Source: Brasilonema sp. CT11 (GTDB lineage Bacteria > Cyanobacteriota > Cyanobacteriia > Cyanobacteriales > Nostocaceae). Taken from it: a DNA stretch of 50,560 nucleotides. Under the pieces are notes generated by a model. It was not told the DNA's origin and searched no databases. It saw only the letters and a program-made list of their open reading frames with translations. The DNA is taken from assembly GCF_017982655.1 (NCBI RefSeq), contig NZ_JABXYX010000052.1, positions 1 to 50,560 on the forward strand. Direction: 5' to 3'. Each line of letters opens with the position of its first letter. The first letter of the stretch is position 1. The position numbers and the translations under genes are program-made. This document shows positions 40,653 to 48,375 of the stretch, in pieces.

Positions 40653-41001
40653 GTTGATTTGACTGTTCCATTATAACAAAATAAAAAAAATATAAAACTA
40701 TCAAATCACACATAAATTTTATTTACAGAAGTTTAAGATAGGTAACAGTGGTAAACAGTCCTGGGGAATAAATTACCACAAAAATGCAATTAGATTGGGC
40801 ATAGGGCTGCTATTGAACCAGGTTTTTCGTTAAAACCTGTGGCTATTTTCTGACTTAATGATTGAGTATCTGATCCTCAAAGTAGGTATCGAATCATTGT
40901 GCGTGTGAATTGCACGGCGGATGACTCAAACTTCACTTTCTTAAATAGTAGGTTTTGATTCAATCAGTAAACAGTCAACCGTGAACAGCGGAGTCAGTCA
41001 A

Positions 41002-41058
41002 CAGTAAACAGTGAACAGTAAACGACTGATAACTGATAACTGGTAACTGATAACTGTT
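41002..41058 (+). repeat. Two adjoining short tandem heptamer arrays
   Basis: CAGTAAA/CAGTGAA units (41002-41023) followed by ACTGATA/ACTGGTA units (41025-41058). Typical Nostocales short tandemly repeated repetitive sequences. Confidence 0.8.
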
Positions 41059-41238
41059 AAACACTCTCCACAACATCTTAGAGAAAGTTCTAAAGATTGA
41101 TTATCTCAATAATTGACAAACATAAAACGTCGTCAATTTTTAATTGAATTCAGTATGAAAAATGTTGTCTCACAAATATTTACTGAAGACAGGATTTGCA
41201 GTGGCAAGTAATTCAGAATAGATGTCTAGGAGTAGAAT

Positions 41239-41739
41239 ATGTTTGAGTATTTTCCGGCCTTGAATGACCACAATCTACCGTATTCCGATACAGTTCATCC
41301 CATCGTTGTACACTTCGTCATTGCGATGGTATTGTTTGCCTTTGTTTGCGATGTAATTGGTTATTTTACAGGAAAATTCCGTCTTTTTGAAGTGAGTTGG
41401 TGGAATATGTTTTTCGCTACCATTTCCATCTTCGTCGCCATCATTTTTGGTCAGTTTGAAGCAGGTTTGGCAGAACCTTATGATGCTGTTGAGTCAACAC
41501 TAAACATACATACACTGCTTGGTTGGTCGCTTTCAGGAATCCTTGCATCTATTACAGCTTGGCGCTATGTCATTCGTAGCCGAACCCCACATAAAGTACC
41601 GTTTTCTTATCTTACACTAGGACTGATTTTAACTCTTCTGGTTGGCGTACAAGTGTATCTCGGAGACAAACTGGTTTGGGTCTATGGACTGCATACAGTA
41701 CCAGTTATTGAAGCAGTAAAACAGGGGTTGTTGCAATGA
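41239..41739 (+). CDS. DUF2231 membrane protein, first of pair
   Basis: 166 residues, four predicted transmembrane helices. The opening TVHPIVVHFVIAMVLFAFVCDVIGYFTGKFRLFEVSWW is the DUF2231 signature, with His in HP and VH. Further His lie in NIHTLLGW and YGLHTVP. Such paired His in a four-helix membrane protein could bind heme, but this is inference. AGGAG lies 7-8 nt before the ATG. Its stop overlaps the next gene start (ATGA), and both precede the oxidase genes, suggesting an accessory or assembly role or an electron-donor role. Confidence 0.82.
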   Translation: MFEYFPALNDHNLPYSDTVHPIVVHFVIAMVLFAFVCDVIGYFTGKFRLFEVSWWNMFFATISIFVAIIFGQFEAGLAEPYDAVESTLNIHTLLGWSLSGILASITAWRYVIRSRTPHKVPFSYLTLGLILTLLVGVQVYLGDKLVWVYGLHTVPVIEAVKQGLLQ

Positions 41740-42341
41740 ACACTGAAATTATTGATCAATTAAAAACACATGTTGGCGCAAATGGATTGCCCTATGCAAT
41801 ACCAATTCATCCAAATTTGGTTCATCTCACCCTTGGTTTATTTATTCTTGGGATTCTGTTTGATGTCGTTGGTGTACTGTTCCCCTTACAAACTCCAGTC
41901 TTCAAATTTTTGGCAATAAACGCCGTTCGTTCCAACTTCTTTGATGTCGGCTGGTACAATTTGCTGGGTTCAGCCATTATTAGCTTTTTTACCGTGACAG
42001 CAGGTTTTTACGAAATCATGCTGGCAAATCCACTATCTGATGTCAAGAGTGCTTGGGGATTGCAACCAATGGAAACAATGCTCTGGCATGGTGTCGGTGG
42101 TGTCTTGTTATTAGCATTGATTGTTGGCATGACTGTTTGGAGAGGATTGCAGCGCTACGTTTGGTGTAAGGATAAAAGCCAACAAGTGCAGTGGGGTTAC
42201 CTGGTTTCTGGGTTCGCAATCATGTTTGTGATGTACCTTCATGGAACACTAGGAGCGCAACTGGCTGCTGAGTTTGGTGTACATAATACCGCTGATATGT
42301 TGTTGCGATTGGGTCAAAACCCCAATGTACTGCTCAAGTAA
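41736..42341 (+). CDS. DUF2231 membrane protein, second of pair
   Basis: 201 residues, four predicted transmembrane helices. It shares the pattern of the preceding gene: PIHPNLVHLTLGLFILGILFDVVGVLF, a central FDVGWYNLLGSAIISFF, LWHGVGGVLLLALIVG and FGVHNTAD. The His positions correspond to those of its neighbour, so the two are likely paralogues forming a heterodimer. Translationally coupled through ATGA. Separated from coxB by 75 bp of heptamer repeats. Confidence 0.82.
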   Translation: MNTEIIDQLKTHVGANGLPYAIPIHPNLVHLTLGLFILGILFDVVGVLFPLQTPVFKFLAINAVRSNFFDVGWYNLLGSAIISFFTVTAGFYEIMLANPLSDVKSAWGLQPMETMLWHGVGGVLLLALIVGMTVWRGLQRYVWCKDKSQQVQWGYLVSGFAIMFVMYLHGTLGAQLAAEFGVHNTADMLLRLGQNPNVLLK

Positions 42342-42370
42342 ATAATTCTAGTCCTTAGTCATTTGTTCTT

Positions 42371-42416
42371 TGCTAATGACTAATGACTCATGACTAATGA
42401 CTCATGACTAATGACT
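42371..42416 (+). repeat. Heptamer array TGACTAA/TGACTCA running into the coxB start
   Basis: Six to seven heptamers (TGACTAA, TGACTCA). The last units supply an in-frame ATG at 42411 next to the preferred ATG 42417. Confidence 0.8.
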
Positions 42417-43322
42417 ATGAAAATCTGGAATGTTTCGATCATAATTGTAAGTGCGATCGCCCTGACTCTTGTCAGTCTCTGGATAGGGCAGCAGGCATAT
42501 TCTTGGCTTCCTCCGCAAGCCGCCGCAGAATCACAACTGATAGATGATTTGTTCAGCTTTCTCGTCACACTGGGCGCATTCATCTTTCTTGGAGTGACTG
42601 CAACTGTCATATACTCTGTGACTTTTCATCGAGCTGGCAAGTATGACTTTAAAGATGGTCCACCGATTGAAGGGAATATCACAGTCGAAGTTGTCTGGAC
42701 AGTTATCCCAATTTTGCTAGTGTTATGGATTGCAGGCTATAGTTACCAAGTCTACGACCAAATGGCGATTCGCGGTCCAATGGAAGTTGTCCACCTGCAT
42801 ACACCAATGGGGATGGAATCGGCTTATGCAGCACCTATGGACTCCTCAACTGAACCTGTGGAAAACATTGAAGTCAATGCCAAGCAGTGGGCTTGGGTAT
42901 TCCGCTACCCAAATCAAGGTGTTACCAGTACCGAATTGCATTTACCCAGCAATCACCGCATTCATTTAGCAATGCAATCAGAAGACGTGATCCACGGCTT
43001 TTATATTCCCGCTTTTCGACTTAAGCAAGACGTTATTCCTAAACGCACAATTGACTTTGAATTCACTCCCATCCGCGTGGGCAAATATCGATTAACCGAT
43101 TCTCAATTTAGCGGTGCTTACTTCGCTACAATGCAGGCGAATGTAGTTGTTGAGTCTCCCGAAGATTATGATAAATGGCTTGCTGAAGTAGCAACTCACA
43201 AACCATCCCCTGCACCTAATCAGGCAGCTGCTGAATATACCCTGCAAACAAAAGGACTTATCAAAACTGGCTGGCCTGCAGTTAAGCCTGCACAGCCTCC
43301 TCTAGTCAATTACAGCAATTAG
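42417..43322 (+). CDS. ctaC: Terminal oxidase subunit II lacking the CuA site (ARTO type)
   Basis: About 301 residues from ATG 42417 (an in-frame ATG 42411 lies within repeats). Two N-terminal helices (IIIVSAIALTLVSLWIG; LFSFLVTLGAFIFLGVTATVIY) anchor a periplasmic cupredoxin domain with the KQWAWVFRYP aromatic patch. The CuA ligand region reads T-D-S-Q-F-S-G-A-Y-F-A-T-M. D228 and S232 replace the two Cys, Q230 the Glu and F236 the second His; only H193 and M239 remain. It therefore cannot bind CuA, as in quinol oxidases and the cyanobacterial alternative respiratory terminal oxidase (cox3). Followed 51 bp later by ctaD. Confidence 0.92.
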   Translation: MKIWNVSIIIVSAIALTLVSLWIGQQAYSWLPPQAAAESQLIDDLFSFLVTLGAFIFLGVTATVIYSVTFHRAGKYDFKDGPPIEGNITVEVVWTVIPILLVLWIAGYSYQVYDQMAIRGPMEVVHLHTPMGMESAYAAPMDSSTEPVENIEVNAKQWAWVFRYPNQGVTSTELHLPSNHRIHLAMQSEDVIHGFYIPAFRLKQDVIPKRTIDFEFTPIRVGKYRLTDSQFSGAYFATMQANVVVESPEDYDKWLAEVATHKPSPAPNQAAAEYTLQTKGLIKTGWPAVKPAQPPLVNYSN

Positions 43323-43373
43323 TTAGTGGTTGCATACACCAACCACAAATAACTAACAAAGGACAAATGACAC

Positions 43374-45050
43374 ATGACCAATATTTCCGTTAAAGACATC
43401 ATCACCAGTGGTGCAAACCCTGATCACGAAGCTGGAACAGGCTGGAAGCGATACTTCAGCTTTAGCACTGACCACAAAGTCATTGGTATCCAGTACATTG
43501 TCACCGCTTTTGTTTTGTTCCTTGTTGGCGGTATATTTGCAATGGTGATTCGGGGAGAACTGATTACCCCAGAATCAGACCTTGTTGACCGCACAGTCTA
43601 CAATGCCATGTTTACTATGCATGGCACAGTCATGTTATTCGGTTGGACATTTCCAGTATTAGTAGGTTTTGCTAACTACCTTGTGCCGTTAATGATTGGG
43701 GCGCGAGATATGGCATTTCCCCGCTTGAATGCGGTTGCGTTCTGGATGGTTCCTGTGGCTGCTATTTTGCTGATGGCGAGTTTCTTTGTGCCAGGTGGTC
43801 CAGCACAAGCGGGCTGGTGGTCTTACCCTCCTGTCAGTTTGCAAAACCCCTCTGGTCAATTGATAAATGGTCAATTGATCTGGCTTCTAGCTGTGGCAGT
43901 ATCGGGGGTTTCCTCGATCATGGGAGCAGTCAACTTTGTGACAACAATTGTCAAGATGCGGGCACCAGGTATGACATTCTTCCGGATGCCGCTGTTTGTC
44001 TGGGCAGTCTTTAGCGCCCAGATTATTCAACTGTTTGGACTGCCTGCCTTAACTGCAGGTGCAGTCATGCTCCTTTTTGACTTAACAGTTGGAACCAGCT
44101 TTTTTGACCCCGCCAAGGGAGGTAATGCAGTTCTTTTCCAACACTTTTTCTGGTTCTACTCACACCCTGCAGTTTACGTGATCATTCTGCCCGTGTTCGG
44201 GATTTTTTCGGAAATCTTTCCTGTGTATGCTCGTAAACCTCTGTTTGGCTACAGAGTCGTGGCAATTTCATCGTTGTTGATTGCTGGAGTGAGTGCACTA
44301 GTTTGGGTACACCATATGTACGTCAGCGGTACTCCGGGCTGGATGCGGCTGATTTTCATGCTCACCACAATGTTCGTTTCTGTGCCTACAGGTATTAAAG
44401 TCTTTGCTTGGGTTGCAACTATCTGGGGAGGTAAGCTGCGCCTGAATACACCGATGCTATTTGCTTTGGGTGGATTGATATTGTTTGTCTTCGCCGGTAT
44501 TACTGGTATTACCCTTTCCTCTGTTCCAATTGATATTCACGTTAACAATACATACTATGTGGTGGGTCATTTCCACTATGTTCTTTATGGCACGGTGACG
44601 ATGGGGATGTTTGCTGCCATATACCACTGGTTCCCCAAGATGACAGGACGTATGTACAACGAGGGCTGGGGTCAGTTGCACTTTTGGCTGGCATTTATTG
44701 GCACCAATCTTAACTTTTTCCCTATGCATCCATTAGGATTACAAGGAATGTTGCGTCGCGTTTCTTCCTACGCTCCTGAGTATGAATTCTGGAATATTGT
44801 TGCCAGTATTGGAGGGTTTTTACTAGGAATGTCTACTTTACCTTTCATTCTCAATATGATAGCTTCCTGGATGCATGGAAAGCCGGCTCCTGAAAATCCT
44901 TGGCGGGCAATTGGATTAGAATGGTTGGTTTCTTCACCACCACCTGTAGAGAATTTTGAAGAAATTCCTGTGGTAATTTCTGAACCCTACGGCTATGGAA
45001 AATCTGAACCATTGGTAGCTGCTGCTGGTCAAGATCATAATCACAAATAG
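43374..45050 (+). CDS. ctaD: Heme-copper terminal oxidase subunit I (A2-type, ARTO)
   Basis: 558 residues, twelve predicted helices. Low-spin heme ligands H83 (MHGT) and H401; high-spin heme ligand H399 (GHFHY); CuB ligands H264, H313 and H314 (SHPAVY, VHHMY); cross-linked Tyr Y268. The motif is FYSHPAV instead of GHPEV: the D-channel Glu is absent and the YS pair of A2-type oxidases is present. It reduces O2 to water and pumps protons. Together with the CuA-less subunit II the electron donor should be a quinol. The C-terminus has a hydrophilic tail ending in DHNHK. Confidence 0.95.
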   Translation: MTNISVKDIITSGANPDHEAGTGWKRYFSFSTDHKVIGIQYIVTAFVLFLVGGIFAMVIRGELITPESDLVDRTVYNAMFTMHGTVMLFGWTFPVLVGFANYLVPLMIGARDMAFPRLNAVAFWMVPVAAILLMASFFVPGGPAQAGWWSYPPVSLQNPSGQLINGQLIWLLAVAVSGVSSIMGAVNFVTTIVKMRAPGMTFFRMPLFVWAVFSAQIIQLFGLPALTAGAVMLLFDLTVGTSFFDPAKGGNAVLFQHFFWFYSHPAVYVIILPVFGIFSEIFPVYARKPLFGYRVVAISSLLIAGVSALVWVHHMYVSGTPGWMRLIFMLTTMFVSVPTGIKVFAWVATIWGGKLRLNTPMLFALGGLILFVFAGITGITLSSVPIDIHVNNTYYVVGHFHYVLYGTVTMGMFAAIYHWFPKMTGRMYNEGWGQLHFWLAFIGTNLNFFPMHPLGLQGMLRRVSSYAPEYEFWNIVASIGGFLLGMSTLPFILNMIASWMHGKPAPENPWRAIGLEWLVSSPPPVENFEEIPVVISEPYGYGKSEPLVAAAGQDHNHK

Positions 45051-45129
45051 GTTGGGTATAAATAAACCTATTTCTTGTAATCACTGTTGATTGTTCACAT
45101 AGCAATCCTAAATCATAAGAAACAATTCT

Positions 45130-45200
45130 GTAGGGTGGGCATTGCCCAGTAAAAATTTTTCTTTTCACCAGAAAACCTATTTTGGGCAATGCCCACCTTA
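45130..45200. repeat. 71-bp GTAGGGTGGGC inverted-repeat element
   Basis: GTAGGGTGGGCATTGCCCA (45130-45148) and TGGGCAATGCCCACCTTA (45183-45200) are inverted copies. Confidence 0.7.
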
Positions 45201-45268
45201 GGTTTAAGGGAGCATTCCAAATGTGTAAATTTCTTTTACTGAAATCTTGCACCATTCTCAATAACTGC

Positions 45269-45335
45269 AAGGTGGGCACTGCCCACAATCTAAAAATAGG
45301 AGTCGAGCGCGAACAGTAAACAGTGCCCACCCTAC
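45269..45335. repeat. Second GTAGGGTGGGC inverted-repeat element
   Basis: AAGGTGGGCACTG (45269-45281) and CAGTGCCCACCCTAC (45321-45335), inverted copies 70 bp from the first element. Confidence 0.65.
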
Positions 45336-45401
45336 AACATTTGCTACAACATTTGCTAAATCATAAGCCCTACCTTGCCCGCTACGCAAACGTGAATAAC
45401 A

Positions 45402-45434
45402 AGATTCCCGAATTCTTTAAGAATTTGGGAATCT
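45402..45434. terminator. Hairpin, inverted copy of the 11891 repeat
   Basis: AGATTCCCGAATTCTT and AAGAATTTGGGAATCT form a 16-bp stem with one mismatch. It is preceded by CGTGAATAACA, the reverse complement of the sequence flanking the 11891-11924 hairpin. No U-tract on the + strand, so terminator activity toward ctaE is doubtful. Confidence 0.5.
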
Positions 45435-45480
45435 GAACCTATCGATTTTCATAAGTTAAACGTAAAGGAGAATTTAATCA

Positions 45481-46083
45481 ATGGATAGTTCCATCATTTC
45501 AGAACAGATACAAGAACCTTTGCATGAGCATACCCACGACGAAGAAGGCAATAAAATGTTCGGTTTTATTGTGTTCTTACTTTCAGAGAGTGTCATTTTC
45601 TTAAGTTTTTTTGCAGGCTATATTGTCTACAAAACAACAACTCCCGATTGGTTACCGTCTGGTGTTTCTGGATTAGAAATTAAAGACCCTGCTATTAATA
45701 CGGTGATTCTTGTTTCTAGTAGCTTTGTGATTTATTTCGCAGAACGCGCCTTAATACGTCACAATTTGAATCAATTTCGCCTGTTTCTTTTAGCAACAAT
45801 GGCAATGGGAACTTACTTCCTTGTTGGACAGGCGATTGAGTGGAGTCACCTTGCTTTTGGCTTTACCAGTGGTGTTTTTGGTGGAACATTTTACTTATTG
45901 ACTGGTTTTCACGGTTTGCACGTTCTGACTGGGATTATATTGCAAATGATTATTTTTGCTCGTTCGTTTCTTCCGGGCAATTATGAGTCTGGTCACTATG
46001 GTGTGAATGCAACATCTTTATTTTGGCACTTTGTTGATGTGATTTGGATTATTTTGTTTGTCCTCATTTATATCTGGCAGTGA
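45481..46083 (+). CDS. ctaE: Terminal oxidase subunit III (ARTO)
   Basis: 200 residues, five predicted helices, as in the short subunit III of bacterial oxidases. Motifs: KMFGFIVFLLSESVIFLSFFAGYIVY (helix with conserved Glu), GQAIEWSHLAFGFTSGVFGGTFYLLTGFHGLHVLTGI and FWHFVDVIWIILFVLIYI. AAAGGAG lies about 10 nt before the ATG. It completes the oxidase despite the 430-bp repeat-rich gap after ctaD. The GMC oxidoreductase follows 122 bp later on the same strand. Confidence 0.93.
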   Translation: MDSSIISEQIQEPLHEHTHDEEGNKMFGFIVFLLSESVIFLSFFAGYIVYKTTTPDWLPSGVSGLEIKDPAINTVILVSSSFVIYFAERALIRHNLNQFRLFLLATMAMGTYFLVGQAIEWSHLAFGFTSGVFGGTFYLLTGFHGLHVLTGIILQMIIFARSFLPGNYESGHYGVNATSLFWHFVDVIWIILFVLIYIWQ

Positions 46084-46205
46084 AGAAAAGTTGACAAATT
46101 GAAGCAAAATGCCGTTCACACGTTTTGGGGCGATCACTTTTATTTTGAGTTTTCATTTTTGCATTTTGACTTGTTTTTCTAAAACCTTAAAAGAGGAGAA
46201 TTTCT

Positions 46206-47780
46206 ATGATTGTTGATGATCAACACTATGACTTAATTATCATCGGTACAGGTGCAGGTGGGGGTACATTATTACACAAACTTGCACCGACAGGTAAGAA
46301 AATTCTTGTTCTGGAAAGAGGCGATTTCCTACCAAAAGAAAAAGAAAATTGGAGTGCCGTTGAGGTCTTTGGAAAAGCACGCTACAACGCTCGTGAACAG
46401 TGGTACGATATCTCAGGAGATCCTTTTCGTCCCCAAACCAATTATTGGGTAGGAGGTAACACCAAGGTTTATGGTGCTGCTTTGCTACGGATGCGAGAAA
46501 AGGATTTTGAGAAGGTTCAACATCAAGATGGTATTTCTCCAGAATGGTGTGTCAAATACCAGGACTTTGAACCTTACTACAGTGAAGCAGAAAAGCTTTA
46601 CTCTGTCCACGGTAAACAAGGAGACGATCCAACAGAACCTCATCACAGCGAAGATTACCCTTTTGCTCCGGTAAGCCACGAACCCCGAATGCAGCAACTT
46701 TGCGATGCTATCCTTAAGCAGGGGCTGCATCCATCACATCTGCCTTTGGGCTTAAAGCTAAATGAAACCGATACCGATGACAGTGATTGTATCCGTTGTA
46801 AAACTTGTGATGGGTTTCCTTGTAAGGTTGATGGCAAAGGTGATGCTGAGGTGACAGGAATTGTCCCAGCCCTGGAATTGCCGAATGTCACATTAAAGAC
46901 AGAAGCTAAAGTTGTCTGTTTACACACTAGTCCGTCTGGTCGAGAAATTAAAGCTGTTGAAGCGGAAATTGGTGGGCGATCGCATCTGTTTTTCAGTGAT
47001 ATTGTTGTGCTGGCGTGTGGGGCGGTGAACTCAGCGGCGTTGTTGTTGCGATCAGCAAATGAACAGCACCCCACCGGACTTGCCAATAGTTCTGATCAGG
47101 TGGGACGCAACTTCATGAAACACCTGATGACAGCACTGGTGCAACTCAGTCCTAAACCTAACCATACCGTGTTCCAAAAGACGATTTGCGTCAACGATTT
47201 TTACTGGGGATACTTGGATTATGAATATCCAATGGGTCATATCCAGAATACAGGTAGTCTTCTTCAGGAGATGATTCTTACTGAAGCACCACCTTTGTTG
47301 GCTCTTTTGTCAAAATTAACGCCAGGACTTGGGCTGCGGCAGTTGGCATCGCGTACAATTGGTTGGTGGCTGCAAACGGAAGATTTACCCGACTCCAACA
47401 ATAGAGTGCGCGTGGACGGTTCTAAGCTGTATTTGGATTACACGACCAATAATTTTGAGGCTCATGACCGTCTGATTTATCATTGGACAGAAATACTCAA
47501 AGCAGTAGAAAGAACCGAAAACAAATCGGGGTTACCGCTGGACATTTATCCTTATAGCAATACCACGATTCGAGTCGTGGGGCATCAGTGTGGAACTCTC
47601 CGTTTTGGAGAGGACTCGACAACATCTGTTCTTGACCTCAATTGTCGCACCCATGATGTAGATAATCTTTATGTTGTAGATGGCAGTTTCTTCCCATCTA
47701 GTGCTGCTGTGAGTCCTACACTAACGATTATCGCCAATGCCCTGCGAGTTGGCGAACACTTGATTTCACGGTTGAGTTAA
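46206..47780 (+). CDS. GMC-family FAD oxidoreductase with Cys-rich motif
   Basis: 524 residues. FAD-binding Rossmann: YDLIIIGTGAGGGTLLHKLAPTGKKILVLERG. The NYWVGGNTKVYGAALLRMR loop follows. The C-terminal GMC domain includes VVGHQCGTLRFGEDSTTSVLD (catalytic His region) and DNLYVVDGSFFPSSAAVSPTLTIIANALRVGEHL. About residues 195-207 carry DCIRCKTCDGFPCK, a C-x2-C-x2-C-x4-C cluster that could bind a metal or Fe-S centre or form disulfides. Substrate unknown. AGAGGAGAA lies 8 nt before the ATG. It sits right after the oxidase genes and ends before a terminator, so it may feed electrons toward the quinone pool (inference). Confidence 0.85.
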   Translation: MIVDDQHYDLIIIGTGAGGGTLLHKLAPTGKKILVLERGDFLPKEKENWSAVEVFGKARYNAREQWYDISGDPFRPQTNYWVGGNTKVYGAALLRMREKDFEKVQHQDGISPEWCVKYQDFEPYYSEAEKLYSVHGKQGDDPTEPHHSEDYPFAPVSHEPRMQQLCDAILKQGLHPSHLPLGLKLNETDTDDSDCIRCKTCDGFPCKVDGKGDAEVTGIVPALELPNVTLKTEAKVVCLHTSPSGREIKAVEAEIGGRSHLFFSDIVVLACGAVNSAALLLRSANEQHPTGLANSSDQVGRNFMKHLMTALVQLSPKPNHTVFQKTICVNDFYWGYLDYEYPMGHIQNTGSLLQEMILTEAPPLLALLSKLTPGLGLRQLASRTIGWWLQTEDLPDSNNRVRVDGSKLYLDYTTNNFEAHDRLIYHWTEILKAVERTENKSGLPLDIYPYSNTTIRVVGHQCGTLRFGEDSTTSVLDLNCRTHDVDNLYVVDGSFFPSSAAVSPTLTIIANALRVGEHLISRLS

Positions 47781-47806
47781 GTAGAACAGCATAAATAATT
47801 CACATT

Positions 47807-47918
47807 ATGTCATTGCGAATGCAGCGGAGCGGAATGAAGCATAAGCCCTTCGGGCACGCTTCGCGAACGCAAGGGTTTGGGATTGCTTCGCTTGACTCCG
47901 TTACGCTCGCAATGACAT
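47807..47918. repeat. 112-bp repeat with ATGTCATTGCGA inverted ends
   Basis: ATGTCATTGCGA (47807-47818) and TCGCAATGACAT (47907-47918) are exact inverted copies. The interior carries gcttcgcgaacgc and gattgcttcgcttg motifs common in Nostocales intergenic repeats. Confidence 0.75.
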
Positions 47919-47958
47919 ACAGCAGAATTCACAACTGACAAGTCACAATTAACAAAAT

Positions 47959-48011
47959 ACAGGTGGAAAAAGTGCAGCAAGCTTTCACACAATTCCACCT
48001 GTGATTTTTTG
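47959..48011 (+). terminator. Terminator of the oxidase-GMC cluster
   Basis: ACAGGTGGAA (47959-47968) pairs with TTCCACCTGT (47993-48002), followed by GATTTTTTG. Confidence 0.65.
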
Positions 48012-48040
48012 AATACGACAAGTTTCGATTCAATTGAAAC

Positions 48041-48235
48041 TTAACGCTTTTCGGTTCCTTGATTAGCGCCGCCCTCTACAACAGACTCGCTGCTACCGGA
48101 TTCTGGTGCAGCAGACTCTTTACCACCACTTTGAGTCGCAGCCCCTGTCTTGCGGCTTTCTTCGTCAACGGTGGTTTGATAACCACCAGAAGCCGCAGTA
48201 TTTTGTTCTTCTTTTTCGTTTTCTGGATAAGCCAT
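48041..48235 (-). CDS. Small acidic disordered protein
   Basis: 64 residues, almost entirely Glu, Ser, Gly, Ala, Lys and Thr (NEKEEQNTAASGG, AATQSGGKESAAPESGSSESV). No hydrophobic core, Cys or signal peptide. Composition resembles stress-related intrinsically disordered proteins. Function unknown. Lies between the + strand GMC gene and the ATPase gene, same strand as the latter. Start AT-rich, no strong ribosome site. Confidence 0.55.
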   Translation of the reverse strand: MAYPENEKEEQNTAASGGYQTTVDEESRKTGAATQSGGKESAAPESGSSESVVEGGANQGTEKR

Positions 48236-48375
48236 AATGAAAGTCCGTATTTAACACTCCTAACATCTTAGGAAGTATAGGAATGCTATTTCTTCTGTCC
48301 AAGATGTAGTTCTGCTTAATTACTTTATATGTCTTGTGGATGAATTATCATTCATATTCTGTCCGATTAAATATT

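Larger units (their letters stand above)
40274..41238. other. Long intergenic region upstream of the oxidase cluster
   Basis: 965 bp without a gene. Features: a GTA-N8-TAC site (40418-40431), a 9-bp tandem repeat AAAATAGAA (40621-40652), a small hairpin AGGTTTT-tcgtt-AAAACCT near 40820-40840, and two heptamer arrays (41002-41058). It probably holds the oxidase operon promoter and a long 5' leader. Confidence 0.6.
45051..45480. other. Repeat-filled gap between subunits I and III
   Basis: 430 bp interrupting the usual tight ctaC-ctaD-ctaE order. It holds two GTAGGGTGGGC inverted-repeat elements (45130-45200, 45269-45335), heptamer-like cagtaaacagt, and the hairpin at 45402-45434. No gene; an antisense open frame here is a by-product. 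Confidence 0.65.

Noticed and set aside
42371-42416. CRISPR-like array
   Set aside because: The units are contiguous heptamers with no spacers; the arrays at 24856, 41002 and 42371 are short tandem repeats.
42417-45050. Standard cytochrome c oxidase (cox1 type)
   Set aside because: The CuA Cys, Glu and His ligands are missing from subunit II and subunit I has YSHP, so a quinol-type alternative oxidase fits better.
44851-45330. 159-codon minus frame
   Set aside because: Runs antisense through the ctaD 3' end and then through the GTAGGGTGGGC repeats; it is an artefact of repeat composition.
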